Shown here in pieces: positions 1-6,923 of a stretch of DNA of 18,197 nt. Location: assembly GCA_030618475.1 (NCBI GenBank), contig JAUXDG010000028.1, positions 1-18,197 of the forward strand, read 5' to 3'. Below the pieces are notes generated by a model. It was not told the DNA's origin and made no database searches. It saw only the letters and a list, made by a program, of their open reading frames with translations. The position numbers and the translations under genes were made by a program. Each line of letters starts with the position of its first letter. Within the stretch, counting starts at the first letter, position 1. The stretch is from Gammaproteobacteria bacterium. Its GTDB lineage: Bacteria; Pseudomonadota; Gammaproteobacteria; DSM-19610.

Positions 1-964
1 TAAATCCAGTCGTTGTACCAATCGAAACCGCCTGAAAAATACCGTGATGCAAGGCGTCGCCAAAGTTTTCAAACGTGCCACTGAAATACAGGTATGACAC
101 AGTGATCGCCGCCGCCAGCGCCAGCACGGTGACATACGCCTTAAACTCGGAATCACGGAAGTAGACCAAGGGGTTCACCGAACGCCAGGCAACAAAATGC
201 AGGGAAAAGTTGATGCCGGCGAGCAACATAAAGACCACCGCTACGATTTCGATGGTTGGGCTATGGTAATAGCCGATGCTCAGATCGTGAGTAGAGAATC
301 CACCGATAGCCACTGTCGAGAAACTATGCGCGATGGCATCGAACAATTCCATGCCCGCAAACCAGTAGGCAACGGCACAACTGATAGTCAGACCCAGATA
401 GATATACCAGAGCGCCTTGGCTGTCTCTGTGATACGCGGCGTCAGCTTGTTGTCTTTCATCGGCCCCGGCGTTTCCGCCCGGTACAGCTGCATACCACCA
501 ATACCCAGCATGGGCAGCACCGCAACCGCGAGCACGATGATGCCCATGCCTCCCAGCCACTGCAGTTCCTGCCGATAGAACTGAATGGACAAGGGCAATC
601 GGTCAATGCCGGTGATTACGGTCGCGCCGGTCGTCGTCAAACCCGAGGTGGACTCAAACATGGCATCCGTAAAACTCATGTGCGGCTGTTCCGCCAACGC
701 GAAGGGAATAGCACCGACCAGGGCCAGCACAGCCCAGAACAAGGTGACCACCAGGAAGCCGTCACGTACCCGCAGCTCGCGGCGTTGCTCTTTCACCGGA
801 TACCAGAACAACGCCCCGACAATGAGCACTCCCAGCAGGGTGGAGGCAAAAGCAGCCTTACTGCCTTCGTCAAGCCACAGGGCGAGCAGCAGGGGTGGCA
901 GCATGACGGTACTCGACACCATGAGCAACATACCCAGAATGCGCTGTATGGAACTGAAACGCAT
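1..964 (-). CDS. trkH: Trk potassium uptake system membrane subunit TrkH (3' part outside window)
   Basis: TrkH is the ion-conducting inner-membrane subunit of the Trk K+ uptake system and works with the cytoplasmic regulator TrkA, encoded just upstream. The reading frame opens at ATG 964 (N-terminus MRFSSIQRILGMLLMVSST) and is open to base 1, giving about 321 of the roughly 480 residues usual for TrkH. Three selectivity-filter-type loops are visible: TSGLTTTGATV, STVAIGGFSTH and, close to the edge, SIGTTTGF, each followed by hydrophobic helices as in the repeated M-P-M units of the family. Only 5 bases separate its start from the trkA stop, and no clear Shine-Dalgarno is seen, so translation is probably coupled to trkA. 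The identity is secure from the filter loops and the neighbour. The cut is simply the window edge, with no sign of a broken gene. Confidence 0.95.
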   Translation of the reverse strand, partial: MRFSSIQRILGMLLMVSSTVMLPPLLLALWLDEGSKAAFASTLLGVLIVGALFWYPVKEQRRELRVRDGFLVVTLFWAVLALVGAIPFALAEQPHMSFTDAMFESTSGLTTTGATVITGIDRLPLSIQFYRQELQWLGGMGIIVLAVAVLPMLGIGGMQLYRAETPGPMKDNKLTPRITETAKALWYIYLGLTISCAVAYWFAGMELFDAIAHSFSTVAIGGFSTHDLSIGYYHSPTIEIVAVVFMLLAGINFSLHFVAWRSVNPLVYFRDSEFKAYVTVLALAAAITVSYLYFSGTFENFGDALHHGIFQAVSIGTTTGF

Positions 965-969
965 GGTAC

Positions 970-2343
970 TCAGAAAAAAGTGACGCCGACCTGGAACAGA
1001 TGCTCCACATTCGGAATGTGACGTTTGTCCACTAAAAACAAGATGACATGGTCCTCACTCTCTATCACGGTATCGTGATGCGCGATGATGACATCCTGAC
1101 CTCGGACAATGGCGCCAATCGTGGTGCCAGGCGGCAGCTTGACTTCATCGACGGTATATCCCACCACTTTAGAGGTTTTGTTGTCGCCGTGTGCCACCGC
1201 TTCGATGGCTTCGGCCGCTCCACGCCTTAACGAATGTACTGCAGCCACATCGCCGCGCCGCACGTGTGTCAACAGACTTCCGATGGTGGCCTGCTGAGGA
1301 GAAATTGCGATATCGATGACGTCACTCTGTACCAGGTCGACGTAGGCGGGACGATTAATCAATGACATCACCTTGCGTGCCCCCAGTCGCTTGGCCAGCA
1401 TGGCAGACAGAATGTTGGCTTCTTCGTCATTGGTCAGTGCGCAGAACACGTCTGTATTCTCGATATTCTCCTCGATGAGCAACTCTTCGTCGGCTGCATC
1501 ACCCAACAGAACGATAGTTTTATCAAGTTTCTCAGATAGTTGCCGCGCCGTTTCCGAATTGGATTCTATCAGTTTGACCTGGTATCTGGCCTCGATGGAC
1601 TCTGCCAGACGTAATCCGATATTGCCACCACCGGCAATGATCACCCGCTTTACCGGCTTATCAAGGCTCCGCAGCTCACTGACGACGGCGCGAATATCCT
1701 TACGTGCCGCGAGAAAGAATACTTCGTCATCCGCTTCGATGACAGTATCGCCTTGCGGCAGAATCGGACTCCCACGCCGGAATATCGCCGCCACACGAGC
1801 GTCGACACCGGGCATATGCTGGCGTAATTCCTGAAGCTCCTGTCCAACCAGCGGGCCACCCCGCACCGCCCGCACCGCGACCAGTTGCACAAGCCCGCCG
1901 GCAAAGTCCAGAACCTGCAAAGCTTCGGGCTTCTCGATGAGTCGTTGAATATAGTCGGTTACCAGCTGCTCCGGGCTGATCAGAACGTCGACCGGCAATG
2001 CCTCCTGGGTGAACAGTTTTTTATGGCGCAAATAGGCCTCGGCACGCACCCGGGCAATCTTGATGGGTGTATGGAACAGCGTGTAGGCCACTTGGCAGGC
2101 GACCATATTGGTTTCGTCGCTGTTGGTGACCGCCAGGATCATATCCGCATCTTCAGCGCCGGCGCGCATCAGCACTTCCGGATGCGACGCCGACCCCACC
2201 ACGGTGCGAATATCGATACGGTCCTGCAAATCCTGAAGAATATCGGCACGATGGTCGACGACAGTGATGTCATTGGCCTCGCTGGCCAGATTCTGGGCGA
2301 CTGAAGAACCAACCTGACCGGCACCGAGGATGATGATTTTCAT
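970..2343 (-). CDS. trkA: Trk system potassium uptake regulatory protein TrkA
   Basis: TrkA is the cytoplasmic NAD(H)/nucleotide-binding gating subunit of the Trk K+ channel complex. The 457-residue product has the full duplicated RCK layout. The first Rossmann fold has GAGQVG at residues 7-12 with the acidic end of strand 2 at D30. A TrkA_C domain covers roughly 140-215. The second Rossmann fold has GGGNIG at 238-243, and a second TrkA_C domain ends the protein. The length equals that of E. coli TrkA (458 aa). The ATG at 2343 starts directly on the Rossmann strand (MKIIILGAG), so the start is secure, yet no Shine-Dalgarno is visible in the 13 bases upstream, which abut a strong palindrome at the ntrX end. 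It lies between ntrX and trkH on the same strand and is probably co-transcribed with both. Confidence 0.97.
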   Translation of the reverse strand: MKIIILGAGQVGSSVAQNLASEANDITVVDHRADILQDLQDRIDIRTVVGSASHPEVLMRAGAEDADMILAVTNSDETNMVACQVAYTLFHTPIKIARVRAEAYLRHKKLFTQEALPVDVLISPEQLVTDYIQRLIEKPEALQVLDFAGGLVQLVAVRAVRGGPLVGQELQELRQHMPGVDARVAAIFRRGSPILPQGDTVIEADDEVFFLAARKDIRAVVSELRSLDKPVKRVIIAGGGNIGLRLAESIEARYQVKLIESNSETARQLSEKLDKTIVLLGDAADEELLIEENIENTDVFCALTNDEEANILSAMLAKRLGARKVMSLINRPAYVDLVQSDVIDIAISPQQATIGSLLTHVRRGDVAAVHSLRRGAAEAIEAVAHGDNKTSKVVGYTVDEVKLPPGTTIGAIVRGQDVIIAHHDTVIESEDHVILFLVDKRHIPNVEHLFQVGVTFF

Positions 2344-2352
2344 TGTGCGTCT

Positions 2353-2398
2353 GGCGAGTGTACCTCGTCACTACTAGTGACGAGATACACTAGTCGCC
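2353..2398 (-). promoter_or_regulatory. Long palindrome/hairpin over the ntrX stop codon and trkA leader
   Basis: The core is a perfect 10-bp inverted repeat, CTCGTCACTA (2364-2373) and TAGTGACGAG (2375-2384), around a single-base centre. After one mismatch it continues with AGTGTA (2357-2362) pairing TACACT (2386-2391), and after a 3-base bulge with GGCG (2353-2356) pairing CGCC (2395-2398). It contains the ntrX stop codon (2392-2390) and ends 13 bases before the trkA ATG. There is no T-run after it on the minus strand, so it does not look like an intrinsic terminator. It could be an mRNA processing or stabilising hairpin, a translational control element for trkA, or a protein-binding operator. 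The structure is seen directly; the function is not known. Confidence 0.7.
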
Positions 2399-3763
2399 AC
2401 CCTTTTTGAAATCGATACCCAGACCGCGCAATTTACGATACAAATGAGTCCGCTCCATACCCACCCGTTTGGCGAGTTTGCCGACGCTGCCACCGACCTC
2501 CTGCAACTGGTGTTCGAGGTACACTTTTTCAAACTGTTCCCGCGCTTCTCGTAGAGGCAGATCAAGCGGCAAGGTGGCGCTGGAACCGCTAGGCGTGGCA
2601 GCTTCATCGGTCTGCTGCAATACGGCCTCCACTTCATCAATATCAATCACCGGTCCCTGTCCAAGAATAAGCAGGCGCTGAACGAGATTTTTCAGCTCCC
2701 GATTATTACCCGGCCAACTGTAGTTACGCAAACGATTCTGGGAAGCGATTGAAAACTCCCGGTAAGGCAGATGCTCCTGCACCACAAACCGGTCGACATA
2801 GAAATTCAGCAGTTCGGGCACGTCCTCACTGTGCTCGCGCAAGGGTGGTACTGTCAGCGGCACCACGTTCAGATGATAATAGAGATCTTCCCGGAAGCGC
2901 CCCTCTCTGACTTCCTGCTCTAGGTCTCGTGATGTTGTCGCTATCACCCTGATATCGACCGGAATCGGCTCAGTACCGCCCATACGCAGAAAAGAATGTG
3001 TCTGAAAGACACTCAGCAAACGCGCCTGGGTCTGCATATCCGTATCAGAGATATTGCCCAGAAACAGCGTGCCTCCATTAGCTTTTTCGAGTCGCCCGTA
3101 TACGATGCGGTCACCTTCCTCAGAGCCGAACAACTCAACTGCCGAATTTTCAGCTGACATGGAACCAACCGCCACCTCCACAAAAGGCCGATCCCGCAGG
3201 GGACTTTGCGCATGAATGTAACGCGCAACAACTTCCTTGCCTGCGCCGGGTTCACCGCTGATCAGCACCCAGGTGTTATGTTGGGAAATTCGCTTTGCCT
3301 GGCTACGCAGCACGTGCATAACCTCACTTTTTCCCGCCGGTTCGACTACCGGCTGCGCCTGACGTTTCAGGCCCAGGTTTTCCTGCTGCAGCTTTTCGGA
3401 TTCCAGTGCCCGATTGACGACCAGCAAGAGTTTGGCGAGCGAAATAGGTTTTTCAATAAAATCGTAGGCGCCCAGACGGGTTGCCTCAACAGCGGTTTCC
3501 ACTGTCGCATGACCGGACATGATAATGACCGGGCAAGGCAGGCCTCCACTTTCGGACCATTCACGCAATAAGCTAATGCCGTCAATATCTTCCATCCAGA
3601 CATCCAGCAGGATGAGGTCGGGACGACGCATACGCCGCGCATGGCGAGCCGTTTCACCACTCTCCGCAATACTGACTTCAAAACCCTCGTCTTCGAGTAT
3701 TTCCTTAACCAGATTGCGAATATCGGGCTCGTCGTCTACCACCAGAATGTGTCCAGAGGACAT
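2390..3763 (-). CDS. ntrX: NtrX-like two-component response regulator with degenerate sigma-54 AAA+ domain
   Basis: This is the response regulator partner of the NtrY-like kinase encoded upstream. From ATG 3763 the protein has 457 residues: receiver domain 5-120 (acidic pair D10-D11, phosphoacceptor D54, conserved K105), AAA+ domain about 145-370, and a C-terminal Fis-type helix-turn-helix (about 420-452). Walker A is present as GEPGAGKE (170-177), and the WPGN-REL sensor II motif is near 350-357. The segment between ELFG (210-213) and GRLEKANGG lacks the GAFTGA sigma-54 contact loop and is about five residues short. Walker B reads LFLGN instead of LFLDE. Sigma-54 activation and ATP hydrolysis are therefore doubtful, and action as a DNA-binding regulator is more likely. 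I chose ATG 3763, which has CAGGA 7 bases upstream, over the in-frame TTG 3802, which has no ribosome site. The fold is certain; the name ntrX rests on pairing with ntrY. Confidence 0.88.
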   Translation of the reverse strand: MSSGHILVVDDEPDIRNLVKEILEDEGFEVSIAESGETARHARRMRRPDLILLDVWMEDIDGISLLREWSESGGLPCPVIIMSGHATVETAVEATRLGAYDFIEKPISLAKLLLVVNRALESEKLQQENLGLKRQAQPVVEPAGKSEVMHVLRSQAKRISQHNTWVLISGEPGAGKEVVARYIHAQSPLRDRPFVEVAVGSMSAENSAVELFGSEEGDRIVYGRLEKANGGTLFLGNISDTDMQTQARLLSVFQTHSFLRMGGTEPIPVDIRVIATTSRDLEQEVREGRFREDLYYHLNVVPLTVPPLREHSEDVPELLNFYVDRFVVQEHLPYREFSIASQNRLRNYSWPGNNRELKNLVQRLLILGQGPVIDIDEVEAVLQQTDEAATPSGSSATLPLDLPLREAREQFEKVYLEHQLQEVGGSVGKLAKRVGMERTHLYRKLRGLGIDFKKGGD

Positions 3764-3908
3764 GTTGATTCCTGTTTCTCTTTTATCTTTAGGAAAATTC
3801 AAATACCTGTCACGTCTACTATGTAGTATAGAGCAGCAATCATCTCATTAAAGCATCACTACTCTGCCAAACATATACTGACTGGATCAGCGAGACAAGC
3901 AGAAGTCA
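3764..3908 (-). promoter_or_regulatory. ntrY-ntrX intergenic gap with a possible promoter for ntrX
   Basis: The kinase and regulator genes are separated by 145 bases, which is long for a cognate pair in one run. Read on the minus strand, the gap contains TATACT (plus-strand 3825-3830), a good -10 match. About 16 bases upstream is only a weak -35 (TTTAAT). A small palindrome, TACTA-TG-TAGTA, overlaps the -10 hexamer. ntrX could therefore have its own promoter as well as readthrough from ntrY. No terminator-like hairpin with a T-run is seen here. Confidence 0.3.
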
Positions 3909-6101
3909 TTATGTGTTTACCAAGGTACTTTGCGCTTCGGCATGAAACCGCAGTTCAATACAGGCGTGATGCTGCTCCGTATTTTGCGCCCGAATCTGAC
4001 CATTGTGCTCTTCGACGATCTTTTTCACGATAGCCAGACCCAATCCTGTTCCACGGGTCTTGGTCGTCACATAAGGCTCGAACAAGCGCTCCAGCACCTG
4101 GTCGGAAAACCCGCTGCCATTATCTTCAAAAGACAGGTCAATAAAACGCTCTCCAGCATCGAATACCCAGTGTGAACGAACCACCAGCGAGCCATCCTGC
4201 CGTCCGCGCACGGCTTCCAGGGTATTCTTGAACAGATTGTGCAGCAGCTGACGCAGACGACCGGCATCGCCATTCATCATAGGCGCCGGATCAACAAGAT
4301 CCAACTGAATATGCAGCTTGGAACCCTGGTACAAATCCGCCACGTCCCTCAAAAGTTCGTACAGATCCAGCGGCTCCAGCTGCAGCCTCGGTGCACGTGC
4401 ATAGTCGCCAAAAGCATTGACCATTGCCTTGAGTGTTTCAACCTGCTGAACAATGGTGCGCGTGGCTCTGTCCAGAACCTCCGCCTGATCATCCTGCATG
4501 GTGTTAAGATATTTACGTCGCAAGCGTTCTGCCGACAGCTGAATCGGCGTCAACGGATTCTTGATCTCATGCGCCAGACGCCGTGCCACATCCCCCCAGG
4601 CCGCGTCGCGCTGGGCACGAATCAGATCGGTCACGTCATCGAATACCACTACCTGGCCACCGGCTATGTCTTCGCTGGTCGGCAGGGCGGTGCTGCGACA
4701 CATCAGCACTCGGCGACCGGAACTGTCAGACAGGATAATCTGTTCCTGCCAGTCAAGCGCATGTTCGGCAAGCCGGGCTTCCACCAGTGACAGCAGCGGC
4801 TCCAAAAAGGAATACCGCGCCGAGATATCACCAATATCGCAGTCCAACTGGGCGCTCAGATCAATCCCCAGAATCTGGCAGGCGGCTTCGTTAACGGTGC
4901 GCAGCTCTCCGTCATTGCTGATACTCAATACGCCAGACGATAAGCTGCCCAGCACGGTTTCCAGATAGGCGCGCTGCCCTTCGATTTCCTGCTGACTGCT
5001 TTGCGCCTGATCGCGTGCTTTCGACAAACGGCGTGTCATGTCGTTAAACGAGCGCACCAGGAAACCGAGCTCGTCTTCGCTGGTGACCGGAAGACGTTTA
5101 CTGTAGTCGCCCTCTGCAACCGCTCGCGTGCCATCCGCCAGAATACCGATGGGCTCCACCAGCCGGCGCGCCGAGAAGAATGCCGCCCACACCGCCGACA
5201 GCAGGCTTAATACCAGCACCAGGGACAATGTCAGAATATAACTGTACTTGAGAGGCGTACGCAGGTAAGCCAGCTTCTTGTAACGTACAATCTGACTTTC
5301 CACATTATCCGCCAGAATGCTAAGGCGTCCCGGTATCCGGTACAGCGCCTGCAGGGTTAATGGCTCCGTAACAGACTTGGTCACCAGCACCGGCACCGGC
5401 ACCGCAGTACGAACATGCAAACCGGCATCCCCGATGGGGTCGAGCCCGACATAAGAACGCCCCTGCGCCAACGACATCAAGACGTTCTGGGTTGGTCGGC
5501 TTGGCACAATATCGGTACCTTCAGCACTGCTTGACGCAATGATACGGCCGTCCAGACCAAACACGCTGAGTTCAACGGCACCACTGAGCACGCGCAGATC
5601 ATAGAGTCCGATCGGAATCAGCGCCGGTGACATTTCACTGACTTCATCAGAAATTTTTTCGGTCAGCTTCAGCAGATCGCCCAGCCGCACATCCAGCGAC
5701 CCGCGGCTCAACTCAAGTGCATCATCCAATGCCTCTTCAATCTGCACATCAAACCAGGAGTCAATACCACGCTGCAGGAACTGCAGAGAAAAATAATAGA
5801 CGATCGCGACGGGCACAACGGCAAGTATGACAAAGGTCACGACCAGACGAGAAGTCAGTTTTGCTCCCGCAGCACGCGCCCGATACTGAGACACCAGCCA
5901 GTACAGGTTAGTCCCGATCAGGCCCACCAGCACAATCAGCCCAAGCGCATTAATCAGCAGCAGCCAGGAATAAAGCTGACCAAAGCGCTCGGAATTATGT
6001 GTGGCATCACTCATCAAAGATAGCGACACCAGCAGGATGCAAAACAGTAGCAACATGGGCCAGATGCCCAGACTGGAACTTTTTACGGCTGTAAGAGCCA
6101 T
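3909..6101 (-). CDS. ntrY: NtrY-like membrane sensor histidine kinase
   Basis: This inner-membrane histidine kinase probably phosphorylates the NtrX-like regulator encoded next. From ATG 6101 it has 730 residues. Three hydrophobic N-terminal segments (about 12-30, 46-70 and 86-108) come first, then an extracytoplasmic region of about 180 residues and a fourth membrane helix near 286-310. A HAMP linker follows (about 311-365), then a PAS domain (about 380-490), a HisKA domain with the H-box RLAHEIKNPLTP (phospho-His H511), and a HATPase domain with N-box HNLFKN and glycine boxes DNGSGF and GTGLGLAIV. This is the NtrY architecture, and all catalytic boxes look intact. The start overlaps the end of the DUF4390 gene by 19 bases. 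AAAGGCG lies about 11 bases upstream of this ATG. An in-frame GTG at 6128 has no better ribosome site. The signal sensed cannot be read from the sequence. Confidence 0.92.
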   Translation of the reverse strand: MALTAVKSSSLGIWPMLLLFCILLVSLSLMSDATHNSERFGQLYSWLLLINALGLIVLVGLIGTNLYWLVSQYRARAAGAKLTSRLVVTFVILAVVPVAIVYYFSLQFLQRGIDSWFDVQIEEALDDALELSRGSLDVRLGDLLKLTEKISDEVSEMSPALIPIGLYDLRVLSGAVELSVFGLDGRIIASSSAEGTDIVPSRPTQNVLMSLAQGRSYVGLDPIGDAGLHVRTAVPVPVLVTKSVTEPLTLQALYRIPGRLSILADNVESQIVRYKKLAYLRTPLKYSYILTLSLVLVLSLLSAVWAAFFSARRLVEPIGILADGTRAVAEGDYSKRLPVTSEDELGFLVRSFNDMTRRLSKARDQAQSSQQEIEGQRAYLETVLGSLSSGVLSISNDGELRTVNEAACQILGIDLSAQLDCDIGDISARYSFLEPLLSLVEARLAEHALDWQEQIILSDSSGRRVLMCRSTALPTSEDIAGGQVVVFDDVTDLIRAQRDAAWGDVARRLAHEIKNPLTPIQLSAERLRRKYLNTMQDDQAEVLDRATRTIVQQVETLKAMVNAFGDYARAPRLQLEPLDLYELLRDVADLYQGSKLHIQLDLVDPAPMMNGDAGRLRQLLHNLFKNTLEAVRGRQDGSLVVRSHWVFDAGERFIDLSFEDNGSGFSDQVLERLFEPYVTTKTRGTGLGLAIVKKIVEEHNGQIRAQNTEQHHACIELRFHAEAQSTLVNT

Positions 6102-6682
6102 TGGTACCAGTCGCCTTTCAAGCTCCACGCCGAACCCAGGTATGCCCAGAGGCGAACCGGCGTGGGCAAAGACTCAACATCGAGATCAGCGCGCATTCTA
6201 ACCGTGTAGGCCTGATGCGGTTCGAGCAGATTGGCATCAATCAACGGAAGCTCGTCAACATTGCCGATATACTCCAGCGCATCGTCCATGGTACTGAAAC
6301 TGCGCTGCACTCCCGTACTGTAATTGCTGACCAGGTAGCGGCGGCTTAAGGCATGGAATTGCAACTCGAAGCGCTGCCGCAATTCTGCAACCAGCTCCGC
6401 CCATAACCAGCGCCGCTCACGCAGGACTTCAATACGCAGTTCTATTACTAAGGGGACGCCGTTATGCAACGCGTCGTGCAGTGTCTCATTAAATTCAAAA
6501 TCCACATGGGCACCAATCCGGTAGACGCCGTCGGCCAGCAGGGTGCTCACAGCAGAGATCCGTGTTTCGCGGGCAGATAACTGCGCCACCACCAGGCATA
6601 AAGCAACCAGCAGCGATATACACCACCAGCATTTGCCATAGTAGCGGTTATTATCAGCTACTGTTGTCTCGGTTATATTCAA
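6083..6682 (-). CDS. DUF4390 family exported/membrane-anchored protein
   Basis: The function of this family is unknown. The protein has an N-terminal hydrophobic segment (ISLLVALCLVVAQLSA) that is probably a signal peptide or anchor, followed by about 160 residues rich in beta-type sequence. These include the features I associate with DUF4390: a strand reading ELRIEVLRERRWLW, then FHALSRRYLVSN, a QRSFSTMDDAL stretch, an LEPHQAYTVRMRADLD strand, and a C-terminal WxLKGDWYQW. It lies between rsmB and ntrY and overlaps ntrY by 19 bases, so the two are probably translated together; a role near the NtrY sensor is possible but not shown. There is no in-frame ATG. I chose TTG 6682 (199 aa), which has GGA 7 bases upstream. 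Both the codon and that site lie in the terminal repeat of the adjacent element. TTG 6742 inside the element is a less likely alternative. Confidence 0.8.
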   Translation of the reverse strand: MNITETTVADNNRYYGKCWWCISLLVALCLVVAQLSARETRISAVSTLLADGVYRIGAHVDFEFNETLHDALHNGVPLVIELRIEVLRERRWLWAELVAELRQRFELQFHALSRRYLVSNYSTGVQRSFSTMDDALEYIGNVDELPLIDANLLEPHQAYTVRMRADLDVESLPTPVRLWAYLGSAWSLKGDWYQWLLQP

Positions 6683-6923
6683 CCTGGATTCCGCAGTTGA
6701 ACGGCCCGTGTGGTCGTCCTGAGTGTTCGGATGGCGTAGCAAAAAAATGAGTTAATGGCTGGTCCTTAATGAGGTTTTTTGCATAGCCAGGCGGGCACTC
6801 AGGGCGGCTACACGGGTCGTAGCGAGTCACCCAAACGGTGAATCTATTAAATCCATGAAAAATCATGCACACCAACACGTTAACATATCCTCGGAGCGGT
6901 CAACTGCGGAATCCAGGTTCAAT
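6677..6923. repeat. MITE-like element with 20-bp terminal inverted repeats
   Basis: The stretch between rsmB and the DUF4390 gene is bounded by a perfect 20-bp inverted repeat: AACCTGGATTCCGCAGTTGA at 6681-6700 and its reverse complement at 6900-6919. The match extends three more bases outward after one mismatch (6677-6679 with 6921-6923) and a few bases inward. The interior starts with a 120-nt hairpin (6701-6820), followed by about 79 nt that includes a small CATGA-AAAA-TCATG stem. There is no transposase and no convincing ORF inside, and I see no clear target-site duplication. The right repeat ends within the rsmB stop codon, and the left repeat carries the likely DUF4390 start. This fits a non-autonomous miniature element or another dispersed intergenic repeat; copy number elsewhere in the genome would decide. 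Confidence 0.7.
6701..6820 (+). other. 120-nt imperfect hairpin, possible structured RNA, inside the MITE-like element
   Basis: Bases 6701-6729 pair with 6792-6820 in a continuous 29-bp helix. Twenty-three pairs are Watson-Crick and six are G-U/U-G on the plus strand (6704/6817, 6712/6809, 6714/6807, 6717/6804, 6726/6795, 6727/6794). The helix continues with interruptions: TGGC (6732-6735) with GCCA (6786-6789), a run of six A (6741-6746) with six T (6775-6780), and TTAA with TTAA closing a 10-base loop (6756-6765). Read on the minus strand the six wobble pairs become A-C mismatches, so the fold is better in plus-strand RNA, antisense to the flanking genes. Whether it is transcribed is unknown. 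Confidence 0.5.

Noticed and set aside
197..1021. Plus-strand 274-codon open frame
   Set aside because: Antisense to trkH, whose minus-strand frame is a clear membrane protein with K+ filter loops; the plus frame has a low-complexity polar composition and no recognisable domain.
3764..3802. TTG 3802 as an earlier ntrX start
   Set aside because: No Shine-Dalgarno before it, whereas ATG 3763 has CAGGA at 7 bases and opens directly on the receiver domain.
6102..6128. GTG 6128 as the ntrY start
   Set aside because: It would lengthen the overlap with the DUF4390 gene to 46 bases and has no better ribosome site; kept as an alternative only.
6701..6820. Integron attC site
   Set aside because: Large imperfect palindrome, but no RYYYAAC/GTTRRRY core pair at its ends and no integrase or cassette array nearby.
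6654..6878. 74-codon minus-strand frame inside the MITE-like element
   Set aside because: It spans a hairpin and terminal repeat, has no ribosome site, and its composition follows the palindrome; treated as non-coding.
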